From the NCBI RefSeq assembly GCF_910577345.1, contig NZ_CAJTMT010000029.1, forward strand, positions 4,372 through 40,418: DNA of 36,047 nt, in the 5' to 3' direction. The stretch comes from an uncultured Duncaniella sp. (GTDB lineage Bacteria > Bacteroidota > Bacteroidia > Bacteroidales > Muribaculaceae). Below are positions 1 through 7,714 of this stretch, in pieces. The stretch's first letter is position 1. The number at the start of each line of letters is the position of its first letter. Both the position numbers and the translations under genes were made by a program. The notes beneath the pieces are model-generated. The model saw nothing but the letters and a program-made list of their open reading frames with translations, was not told the origin of the DNA and did not search any database.

Positions 1-214
1 TCGGTTTTGATAGTCATTACTCTGCCGGATGGCAATTGGAAAGCTGCGCAGCAGCGCTGCGATCATAGCCCCTGTTGCCGTGCGTATATACCACGATTAC
101 CGTCATTGCTGCGGAGTTTTTTATTTTTTTTCTCCCTGTATGTTGGTTTTGATAGTCATTACTCTGCCGGATGGCAATTGGAAAGCTGCGCAGCAGCGCT
201 GCGATCATAGCCCC
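1..214. repeat. 72-bp direct duplication of a repeat arm end
   Basis: Bases 1-72 are repeated almost exactly at 143-214, a period of 142. The repeated text contains the outer end (CCGGATGGCAATTGG...) of the family 1 repeat arm described at 167-596. The first copy breaks off after about 60 bases of arm sequence and is followed by a T-rich stretch at 73-142 that has no match elsewhere in the window. It therefore looks like a partial arm left by a duplication or an incomplete element. The left end is cut by the window edge, so more copies may lie outside. Confidence 0.85.
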
Positions 215-596
215 GCATCGAGCGGCAACGCAATGAAGCCCGCAGGGCGTAATTGCGTGCCGCGAAGGTGTGTGGGTTATCGGTAGAGCCATAGCGACGG
301 GCATCGAAGATGTCCGATAATATCATCCCGGCAAAGGCAAACCATCAACCCGTTTCAAATAACGAAACAGGTAATATCTGGAATTTTCAATTCCCCCAAT
401 TGACATCACCAATTATTCGCAATACCCAGAAACGTGCGTTATTATCGGACATCTCCGATGCCCGTGGCGTAGATGGTATTTCTTTCCCCACACACCTTCG
501 CGAAATGCAATTACGCCCTGCGGGCTTCATTGCATTGTCGCTCGATGCGGGGCTATGACCGCAGTGCTGCTTCGCAGCTTACCAATTGCCATCCGG
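167..596. repeat. Composite inverted-repeat element, family 1, copy 1
   Basis: Two ~156-bp arms in inverted orientation (167-322 and 441-596) enclose a ~118-bp spacer. Each arm runs from CCGGATGGCAATTGG at the outer end to GATGTCCGATAAT at the inner end. The spacer is conserved too: its CCCGTTTCAA...AACGAAACAGGTAATAT core recurs, reverse-complemented, in copy 2 at 12220-12661, so the whole ~430-bp unit is the repeat. The core holds a small GTTTC/GAAAC hairpin. No convincing ORF is present. It resembles a non-autonomous inverted-repeat (MITE-like) element or a structured intergenic repeat; I do not recognise the family. Confidence 0.8.
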
Positions 597-762
597 TATT
601 AAAGAATTAATTTCAGGTAAATTATACTATCATATAACAAATTTGTTATATAACTTCAAGCTGATGCACAACGCGTTATAGGGACTTATGTACCCCTTGA
701 GCCATCCCCTTTTCATCGCATATAAACCGGATTTTCAGATTGATATTTGATTGTTTAGCATG
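597..762. other. Intergenic stretch without recognised content
   Basis: Between the repeat and the terminator of the oxalate operon I see no gene, promoter or RNA that I can support. The sequence is moderately A/T-rich. Confidence 0.5.
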
Positions 763-801
763 AAAAAAGAGGGAGAAGAGTTACGGCAACACTTCTCCCT
801 C
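763..801 (-). terminator. Intrinsic terminator of the oxalate operon
   Basis: Read on the minus strand, a perfect 10-bp stem GAGGGAGAAG / CTTCTCCCTC with a 13-nt loop is followed directly by six T residues. This is a textbook rho-independent terminator pointing away from nifJ, whose stop codon is 227 bases upstream. The 802-1027 stretch between them holds no ORF I would defend. Confidence 0.85.
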
Positions 802-1027
802 GGCTTCAAAATCAACGTCAAAACTATTGTTATATAGCGCCGTAGGTTTTGCTGTTAATCCGGAGCTTGACCGATGAAATTCCGGTCATGAAAATAAATT
901 TTTGGCCTCATGCCTCACTTGCCGGGCCGGTGGTGGCGCTTGCATGGAATGAATGTAAACACTATTTAATACAATTCCATACTATTTATATAATGCCGTT
1001 GGCACCGAATTGTTCAGTGTGGAGATT

Positions 1028-4000
1028 TTATTTGTCTCCGGCAAGGCGTCGCAGGGCTTCAAGATTGCGGTTGCAATCCTGTTGCAGTTCGGGGCCGAGG
1101 ATTCCAGCCTCTTTCGGATCGGTCATCTTCAGGTCGGCATACCGGTCCTCGTTGACAGTATATTCGGCAACGGTCTTCACCGGCTCCGAGTTCGGATAGC
1201 GTGGCGATGCGGTCAATGGTGAAGAGCCGTTAGTCCCGCTGTTGTCAGCGCCGGGGACCGGAGAGTCGATTGTCAGCGCGGTCTCCCCCTTGGCGTATGC
1301 CTCGGGATTGAAGCGGTAGAGAGGCCAGTAGCCGGATTCGACCGCGCGCCGCTGCTCTACAATCGAATGGCCCAGTCCCGGACGGATTCCGTGGTTCAGA
1401 CAGGGACAGTAGGCAATCACGATGGCAGGGCCGGGATAGCGTTCGGCTTCCGAGAGCGCGTCGATGGTCTGTTGGTAATTGGCTCCGAGCGAAACGGAGG
1501 CGACATAGACCGAACCGTAGGTCATCATCATGCGTCCGAGTTCCTTTTTGGCCACACGTTTACCGTCGGGGGAATATTTAGCCACAGCGCTTCGTGGAGT
1601 AGCCTTGGAGGTCTGTCCTCCGGTGTTGGAGTAACACTCCGTATCCATCACCAGTATCTTTATCGGTTCACCCGAAGCAAGCACATGGTCAAGCCCGGCA
1701 AACCCGATGTCGTAGGCCCAACCGTCGCCCCCGATAGCCCAGACGCTCTTCTTGCCGAACATGTCGGAGGCTTCGAGCAGTTCCGAATAGGCAGGATTCA
1801 CGTCCTTTACCGGTTCGAGCATAGCCTTTAGCTGTTCGCCGGTCGACTGTGAAAGCTCCGGGTCATCCTTTGCTGAATACCATGCCTCGAGTGGCGATTT
1901 CAGATAGGGGAGGGTGTCGGGTGAGTCAATCAACGTTTTCACCTTCTGAGCCACTCTTTGGCGGCGCTGTTCGAAAGCGACAAGCATTCCGTAGCCATAC
2001 TCACCGTTATCCTCGAAGAGTGAATTGCCCCACGCCGGACCCTTCCCGCGTGGATTTGTGCAATATGCGTTGGAGGGGAAATTGGCACCCCAGATGGAGC
2101 TGCAACCGGTGGCGTTGGCAATTACGAGGCGTTCGCCGAAAAGCTGGGTGAGGAGTTTGACGTATGGTGTCTCTCCGCAGCCCGCACATGCTCCCGAGAA
2201 TTCCAGACAAGGCTGCTGGAGCTGCGAACCGTTGATGCTCTCGCGCGGCAGGAGATTGTCTTTCAGACTCACGTTTTCCTGCGCCCATTCGAGCAACGGC
2301 ACTTCGCGCCCGAGCACATCCTCAAGCGGTGTCATCGTCAGGGCGTGTCCCGGACAGATGATAGAGCACGACGAGCAGCCGAGGCAATCTTCGGGATAAT
2401 TCTGGATATGGAATTTGTAGCCTTCGAGCTGTGGCGCTCCTGTTGCCTCCTTCATGGCAAAACCTTCGGGAGCTTTTGCGGCCTCCTCAGGCGAGAGGAT
2501 GAAGGGACGGATGGCGGCGTGGGGACAGACGAGCGAACATTCCGTACATTCGACACATTTGTCGGCATCCCATACGGGGACCCGTGTGGCTATGCGGCGA
2601 TGTTCGTAGGCCGTGGTTCCGGGAGGAAGTATGCCTGCAGGATCCAGTGCCGATACCGGGATGAGGTCGCCGTGGCCTTTTATACAAGGCGTGTGGATAT
2701 TCTTGATGAACGATTCAAGAGTCTTGGTCGCAAAGCGGGGTTCGCGCCGTTTGAGCGTTTCGGGAGCGCTTGTCCACCCTTCGGTATTATCATAGTCAAT
2801 GGCCACGAGCGCGTCGACGGCCATTGAAATGGCTTTCAGGTTTTTCTCCACCACTTCTCCGCCTTCGTGGATATATGTCTTCCGGATTTGCTCTTTAAGC
2901 GCACCGAAGCTCTCGTCAAACGGGATGAGCTTGCTGAGATAGAGGAACACTGTCTCCATCGGCATGTTTATCCTCTCTCCGAGACCGCAGCTCGCGGCGA
3001 TTTTGTCGGCATTGATATTGTAGAAGCGGAGTTTCTTTTCGGCTATGGTCCTGCGCATCTCAAGCGGAAGTTTTTCGCACATCTGTCCGGCTGTCCAAGG
3101 AGAGTTCAGCACGAAGATTCCGCCGGGCTTGATTTTGTCGAGCATGGTGAAGCGGTTGACGTAGGAAGTCTTGTGACACCCGATGTAGTCCGCACCGTTG
3201 ATTCCGTAGGCCGATGTGACCGGTGCTTTTCCGATTCGCAGTTGCGAGATGGTGTAGCCGCCCGACTTTTTGGCCGAGTAGCTGAAATAGGCCTGGGCAT
3301 AAAATCCGGGAGTGTTGCCGATGATGTCGGCCACCTGCTTTGTTCCTCCGACAGTGCCGTCGTTTCCAATTGCGTAGAGGATGGTCTGATAGGTACCGGC
3401 GGCTACGTTTGTCTCGACCTTTTCAGTCACGTCAATCGAGAGGTGGGTCACATCGTCGTTGATACCCACGGTGAACGGATTCTTTGGCGAAGGCTTTGCC
3501 ATCTCGTCGAAAATGGCCTTGACCATCGACGGATCGAATTCCTTGCTCGAAAGACCGTAGCGTCCGCCGATGATGCGGATATTCTCTTTTCCGGTGGCTC
3601 CAGACAGAGCAGTGATTACATCCTGACAGAGCGGTTCATGTTGCGCCCCCGGTTCCTTCGTGCGGTCGAGGACAGCGATTGTCCTGACACTTTCCGGAAG
3701 GACGGCGCGCAAGGCTTCGACAGGGAAGGGGCGGTAAAGGCGGACTTTGACGACACCGGTCTTATAGCCCTTTTCACGGTTGAGATATTCGACCGTCTCG
3801 CCGACGACATCCGCGGCGGAACCGATGACCACTATAACGCGGTCGGCATCGGGCGCGCCGCAGTAGTCCACGAGGTGATATTGTCTTCCGGTCAGTTTCC
3901 CGACCTTGTCCATCGCATTCTGCACGATTGCCGGGAAGGCATCATAGAAGCGGTTGGGAGCCTCGCGGTTCTGGAAATAGACATCGGGATTTTGGGCGGA

Positions 4001-4645
4001 GCCGCGTTGGTCGGGGTGTTCGGGATTCATCGACTTGCGGCGGAATTCATTCACCTTGTCCCAGTCGACAAGCGGACGCATATCCTCGTAGTCAATCACG
4101 TCGATTGTGTCCATTTCCGACGATGTGCGCCATCCGTCGAAGAAATGCAACACCGGGAGCGACCCCTCGATTGCGGCAAGGTGGGCCACGAGGCCGAGAT
4201 CCATCGTCTCCTGTACGGATGAGGAAGCAAGCATGGTGAAACCTGTCGCACGGCAGGCCATCACGTCCTGATGGTCACCGAAGATGGACAGCGCGTGGGT
4301 TGCAAGCGAGCGGCATCCGACATGGAACACCACCGGTAGCAATTCGCCGGAAATCTTATACATGTTAGGAATCATGAGCATAAGACCCTGGGATGCGGTG
4401 AAGGTTGTGGCGAGTGCTCCTGCTGCGGCTGCGCCGTGGACAGCTCCTGCCGCGCCAAGCTCGCTCTCCATCTCGCGGATTTCAAGCGCCTGCCCCATGA
4501 GGTTGCGCCGTCCTTCAAGTCCCCACTTCTGGGCGGTGTCGCCCATTGATGCTATCGGAGTAATCGGGTAGATAGTGGCGACATCGCTCAATGCGAATGC
4601 GACATGAGCGGCAGCCGTACATCCGTCAAGAATCTGTTTTTTCAT
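1028..4645 (-). CDS. nifJ: Pyruvate:ferredoxin (flavodoxin) oxidoreductase
   Basis: This 1205-residue protein is a single-chain pyruvate:ferredoxin oxidoreductase, which oxidatively decarboxylates pyruvate with CoA to acetyl-CoA, CO2 and reduced ferredoxin in the cytoplasm. The N-terminal domain has YPITP at 26-30 and CRSLATHALS with Arg112, equivalent to the pyruvate-binding Arg114 of Desulfovibrio africanus PFOR. Two 4Fe-4S motifs lie at Cys697/700/703/707 and Cys754/757/760/764, with the proximal-cluster cysteines at 813/820/823. The thiamine diphosphate motif begins GGDGW at 972 and ends with CYSNTGG at 1004-1010. Length is slightly above the usual 1170-1190. It is the last gene of the frc-oxc-AEC-nifJ run, 97 bases after the permease, and is followed by a strong terminator. 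The family is certain; pyruvate as substrate is very likely but rests on family resemblance. Confidence 0.95.
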   Translation of the reverse strand: MKKQILDGCTAAAHVAFALSDVATIYPITPIASMGDTAQKWGLEGRRNLMGQALEIREMESELGAAGAVHGAAAAGALATTFTASQGLMLMIPNMYKISGELLPVVFHVGCRSLATHALSIFGDHQDVMACRATGFTMLASSSVQETMDLGLVAHLAAIEGSLPVLHFFDGWRTSSEMDTIDVIDYEDMRPLVDWDKVNEFRRKSMNPEHPDQRGSAQNPDVYFQNREAPNRFYDAFPAIVQNAMDKVGKLTGRQYHLVDYCGAPDADRVIVVIGSAADVVGETVEYLNREKGYKTGVVKVRLYRPFPVEALRAVLPESVRTIAVLDRTKEPGAQHEPLCQDVITALSGATGKENIRIIGGRYGLSSKEFDPSMVKAIFDEMAKPSPKNPFTVGINDDVTHLSIDVTEKVETNVAAGTYQTILYAIGNDGTVGGTKQVADIIGNTPGFYAQAYFSYSAKKSGGYTISQLRIGKAPVTSAYGINGADYIGCHKTSYVNRFTMLDKIKPGGIFVLNSPWTAGQMCEKLPLEMRRTIAEKKLRFYNINADKIAASCGLGERINMPMETVFLYLSKLIPFDESFGALKEQIRKTYIHEGGEVVEKNLKAISMAVDALVAIDYDNTEGWTSAPETLKRREPRFATKTLESFIKNIHTPCIKGHGDLIPVSALDPAGILPPGTTAYEHRRIATRVPVWDADKCVECTECSLVCPHAAIRPFILSPEEAAKAPEGFAMKEATGAPQLEGYKFHIQNYPEDCLGCSSCSIICPGHALTMTPLEDVLGREVPLLEWAQENVSLKDNLLPRESINGSQLQQPCLEFSGACAGCGETPYVKLLTQLFGERLVIANATGCSSIWGANFPSNAYCTNPRGKGPAWGNSLFEDNGEYGYGMLVAFEQRRQRVAQKVKTLIDSPDTLPYLKSPLEAWYSAKDDPELSQSTGEQLKAMLEPVKDVNPAYSELLEASDMFGKKSVWAIGGDGWAYDIGFAGLDHVLASGEPIKILVMDTECYSNTGGQTSKATPRSAVAKYSPDGKRVAKKELGRMMMTYGSVYVASVSLGANYQQTIDALSEAERYPGPAIVIAYCPCLNHGIRPGLGHSIVEQRRAVESGYWPLYRFNPEAYAKGETALTIDSPVPGADNSGTNGSSPLTASPRYPNSEPVKTVAEYTVNEDRYADLKMTDPKEAGILGPELQQDCNRNLEALRRLAGDK

Positions 4646-4686
4646 TGCCGTCAGGTTTGGAAAGGAATGGTGGTATAAATAGTGGA

Positions 4687-4711
4687 CATAAGGGAGAGTC
4701 AGTCCCTTATG
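4687..4711 (-). promoter_or_regulatory. Intercistronic hairpin between permease and nifJ
   Basis: A perfect 9-bp inverted repeat CATAAGGGA / TCCCTTATG with a 7-nt loop lies in the 97-base gap. On the coding (minus) strand it is not followed by a T-run, so a processing or mRNA-stability role fits better than termination. That role is inference. Confidence 0.55.
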
Positions 4712-4742
4712 CCCTGAAAATCTTTTTGTCCTGTCGCTTATG

Positions 4743-5714
4743 CTACATGGCTGCAGAGTGGACGCAGAGGTCGGTGATCCACAACCAGAGAGGACAGAAT
4801 CCGATAAATAATATCACTGAAAGAGTAAGTGACGACGTACCGGTCGCGACGTAGGTGTCATACTCGTCGGCGATGATAATGCCTGAGAAGGCAGGGGGAA
4901 GAGCGCCGGCTACGACAAGCATCTTAAGGTTCATAGGATCCATGTGGAAGATAAGACCCATGATAAGAAGCACTGCAGGCATCATGACCATCTTGAGGAT
5001 GGAACCGAGGACAGCCTGCCAGTTGATGTCGACCTTGATGGCAGAGAGTGTGATACCGGCTGAGAATACGGCCATTGAAGCGTTGGCACCTTTGATAAGA
5101 TCGAAGGAAGGACTTGCCCACTTAGGCCAGGGTATACCGACGAGTACCCATACAACTGCAAGGATAGGAGCCCAGGCGACAGGCTGTTCGAGTGCGTGGA
5201 GCACAGGAAGCCATGCGCTCTGTTTTTTGGTCGAGCCGGGCTGCTGTTTTTCAAGCGAGGCGTTCATGAGTGAAAGACCGACAGGAATACCGACGGCATT
5301 CACCACGATACTTACGATTGCGACCACGAGGGCTACTGACGGAGTGGTGCCGAAGATAGGTTCAAGCACGGCGAATCCGAGGAAGCCGATTGTAGGAGAA
5401 CCGCTGATAAGGGCCGAGACGGCAGCGTCGGCACCGGTGTTTTTCTTGAACATGCGGAAGACATAATACACAATCATGAAGCAAAGCATAATGCCTATGA
5501 GTGAAATCAGCGAGAGCTTTATGTCCTTGGCCAACATGTCACGTGTGGCCTGCACGATAGATACGAAAAGGGCGGCAGGTAAGGCGTAGTCAAGCACGAC
5601 CTTATTGAACTTCTTGGCGTCGTCGCCGGAGAAGATACCCTTTTTTCCCGAAATGTAACCGGCCAGCATCACGACGATGATCGGGACGATGGCAAAAAGG
5701 ATAATATGTTCCAT
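4743..5714 (-). CDS. yfdV: AEC-family permease, YfdV-like (candidate oxalate/formate carrier)
   Basis: This is a 323-residue integral membrane protein of the auxin efflux carrier (AEC) family with about ten hydrophobic segments. It aligns by eye along nearly its whole length with E. coli YfdV: PIIVVMLAGY near the N-terminus, NKVVLDYALPAALFVSI around 42-58, GSPTIGFLGFAVLEPI near 105-120, and AGALPPAFSGIIIA near the C-terminus. In E. coli, yfdV follows yfdW (CoA-transferase) and yfdU (oxalyl-CoA decarboxylase), the same order as here. The context argues for transport of oxalate in and/or formate out across the inner membrane, but the substrate cannot be read from the sequence. It starts 101 bases after the oxc stop. 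Confidence 0.9.
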   Translation of the reverse strand: MEHIILFAIVPIIVVMLAGYISGKKGIFSGDDAKKFNKVVLDYALPAALFVSIVQATRDMLAKDIKLSLISLIGIMLCFMIVYYVFRMFKKNTGADAAVSALISGSPTIGFLGFAVLEPIFGTTPSVALVVAIVSIVVNAVGIPVGLSLMNASLEKQQPGSTKKQSAWLPVLHALEQPVAWAPILAVVWVLVGIPWPKWASPSFDLIKGANASMAVFSAGITLSAIKVDINWQAVLGSILKMVMMPAVLLIMGLIFHMDPMNLKMLVVAGALPPAFSGIIIADEYDTYVATGTSSLTLSVILFIGFCPLWLWITDLCVHSAAM

Positions 5715-5751
5715 AAATTAGTTGATTGAGATTTGACTTGGAAGTTGAAAG

Positions 5752-5788
5752 ACGGGCGCGGAAGTGTGGTGACGCTTCTCGCGCCCGT
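5752..5788 (-). promoter_or_regulatory. GC-rich intercistronic hairpin between oxc and permease
   Basis: ACGGGCGCG at the left pairs with CGCGCCCGT at the right; the stem extends through GAAG/CTTC with a one-base bulge around a short loop. On the minus strand the stem is followed by CTTTCAACTT, only a weak T-tract. It could be a leaky terminator or an mRNA-processing/stability structure that sets the oxc:permease ratio. The structure is seen; the role is inferred. Confidence 0.6.
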
Positions 5789-5815
5789 GTGAGTTTCGGA
5801 TTTCGGGAAATTGCC

Positions 5816-7573
5816 TTATACGGTGATGTCCTGAAGCGGTGCGGGGTTGAGGTAGCCGATGTGGCCTGATTCCTTACCCGAGTCGGCTGCAAGCTGAACG
5901 TCAATCAGACACGGTTTCTTGCTTGCGATGCTCTCGGTGAGGGCTTTTGCAAGTTCGTCGGGAGTCTGGACGTAGTAGGTCTGTGCGCCGAATGCGTCGC
6001 CGAGTTTGTCGTAGCGCGCGTGAATGTCAAGGGTGGTAGGAGCGGGATCGGTAGTCTTGTCGAGAGGCACACCGACGCCGTTGTAGATACCGCCGTTGTT
6101 GAAGATGACCACGGTCACAGGGAGGTTGAAACGGCAGATAGTCGAGAAATCCATTCCTGAGAAGCCGAAAGCAGAGTCACCTTCGATTGCAACGACCTGC
6201 TTGCCTGTGGCGACGGCTGCACCGATTGTCGAACCCATGCCCATGCCCATGATGGCCCAGGTTGCACAGTCGACACGATGACGCGGGAGCGACATGTTGA
6301 CGGCATCACGGGTATCGTCGAGCGTATTGGCTCCCTCGTTGATGAGGATGATGTCGGGATTGGATTCGATGATGGGCTTGATGACACCGAGTGCGGTCCA
6401 GTGGTGCATAGGCATCAGGCTCTTGGTCTCTTCGAGACGTGCCGCGAATTTCGCATCCTTGGCCTTGGTCTCGGCCTGCAGTCCGGGAACCCATGTCGGG
6501 TCGGCGCTCATCTTCTTGCCTTCCATCTTTGCGAGGATGGCATCGAGCGAGAGGCCCATGTCGCCAACCACAGGAGCTGCGATCGGCACATTCACGTCCA
6601 TTTCTTCAGGAGCGACATCGAGCTGGATGAATTTCATGTCGGGATTCCACTTGCCGCGTCCGAAGCTGAGCATCCAGTTGAGACGGGCACCTATGACCAT
6701 GACGACATCGGCTTTCTCCATGATGGTCGAACGGCATGAGAGCGCACTGAGAGGACCGGCATCGGGCATAAGGCCCTTGGCCATTGACATGGGGAGATAG
6801 GGGATGTTGTATTTTTCAATGAGTGTCTTGATTTTGTCGTCGACCTGAGCGTAGGCCGCACCCTTGCCGAGAAGGATTGCCGGACGCTTGGCTGAGGTAA
6901 GGATTTCGACGGCGCGGTCAACGGAAGCCTCGTTAGGAGCGACCGGTGAGTAGACATCGACGGGCTGATAGAGGAGCTTTTCGGCCTCCTCGCGGTCCAT
7001 GATTTCACCGAGGGCGGGGGTTGTCATGTCGATATAGACACCACCGGGACGGCCCGAGACTGCCACACGGTAGGCGCGTGCGACTGCCGCAGGAATATCC
7101 TTGGCGTGGCTGCAACGGAAGGCTGCCTTGACAAGAGGTTTGGCTGTGTTGAACTGGTCAAGCTGCTCGTAGGTGCCGACATTCATGTCGACCATCGTCG
7201 GGTCGCTTGCACCGGAAATCTGTATCATAGGATAGCAGTTGACTGTTGCGTTGGCAGTCGCTGTCAGTCCGTTCATGAATCCGAGCGAGGAAACGGTCAT
7301 CAGCACACCGGGTTTCTTAGTGAGGAAGCCTTCGGTTGCTGCGGCCATGCCTGCCTGCTGTTCATGGCGGAAGCCGACGAAACGGATTCCCTGGCCCTGG
7401 ATAAGATAACCCGCTTCGGTGATAGGAATACCGACGAGACCGTAGACATTTTCAATCCCTATATTTTTAAGTGCCCTTGCGAGGATATACATACCCGTCA
7501 CCTGCTCCGGAAAATGAGGCGCCGGTTTCTGAGGACATGCACCCTGGGGAGCTGTATTGTTTGTTGTTGCCAT
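5816..7573 (-). CDS. oxc: Oxalyl-CoA decarboxylase
   Basis: This 585-residue thiamine-diphosphate enzyme converts oxalyl-CoA to formyl-CoA and CO2 in the cytoplasm. It matches Oxalobacter formigenes OXC and E. coli YfdU throughout. FRHEQQAG carries the cofactor-activating Glu71 (Glu56 in OXC). The ThDP/Mg motif spans GDS at 465-467 to NN at 492-493. Tyr135 and Tyr497 sit where OXC has Tyr120 and Tyr483, and ESGHI near the C-terminus holds the OXC Ser553 equivalent. I start at the ATG at 7573 (MATTNN...), giving a short polar N-terminal extension; a start at 7639 would add 22 residues lying inside the upstream hairpin. It lies 141 bases after frc with no recognisable promoter between, so it is probably cotranscribed. 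Confidence 0.95.
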   Translation of the reverse strand: MATTNNTAPQGACPQKPAPHFPEQVTGMYILARALKNIGIENVYGLVGIPITEAGYLIQGQGIRFVGFRHEQQAGMAAATEGFLTKKPGVLMTVSSLGFMNGLTATANATVNCYPMIQISGASDPTMVDMNVGTYEQLDQFNTAKPLVKAAFRCSHAKDIPAAVARAYRVAVSGRPGGVYIDMTTPALGEIMDREEAEKLLYQPVDVYSPVAPNEASVDRAVEILTSAKRPAILLGKGAAYAQVDDKIKTLIEKYNIPYLPMSMAKGLMPDAGPLSALSCRSTIMEKADVVMVIGARLNWMLSFGRGKWNPDMKFIQLDVAPEEMDVNVPIAAPVVGDMGLSLDAILAKMEGKKMSADPTWVPGLQAETKAKDAKFAARLEETKSLMPMHHWTALGVIKPIIESNPDIILINEGANTLDDTRDAVNMSLPRHRVDCATWAIMGMGMGSTIGAAVATGKQVVAIEGDSAFGFSGMDFSTICRFNLPVTVVIFNNGGIYNGVGVPLDKTTDPAPTTLDIHARYDKLGDAFGAQTYYVQTPDELAKALTESIASKKPCLIDVQLAADSGKESGHIGYLNPAPLQDITV

Positions 7574-7605
7574 AACTGATTTCGAATTGATGATTTCTGT
7601 AATAG

Positions 7606-7667
7606 AAAAGAGAGGACAATCAGCAGTTTTGCCTAACAAGACAATTCCCGATTGTCCCCTCTCTTTT
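7606..7667. terminator. Bidirectional terminator-like hairpin between frc and oxc
   Basis: Left arm AAAAGAGAGGACAATC (7606-7621) pairs with GATTGTCCCCTCTCTTTT (7650-7667): a 16-bp stem with a 2-nt bulge and a loop of about 28 nt. Because the stem ends in A's on one side and T's on the other, each strand reads as a stem followed by a T-tract. Lying between two genes of one pathway, it could be a partial terminator or attenuator that lowers oxc relative to frc. No TAnnTTTG box was seen downstream of it on the minus strand. Function is inference. Confidence 0.65.
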
Positions 7668-7714
7668 ATGTTATCTGTTGATAGTGCGTCTGTGATTGAA
7701 ATGTTCTGTCACGA

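Noticed and set aside
310..558. 82-residue open frame across composite element copy 1
   Set aside because: Half of it lies in a repeat arm; the matching region of copy 2 does not keep an equivalent protein.
2867..4222. 451-residue plus-strand open frame
   Set aside because: It lies entirely opposite nifJ, has no recognisable domain, and its composition is that of a shadow of a GC-rich gene.
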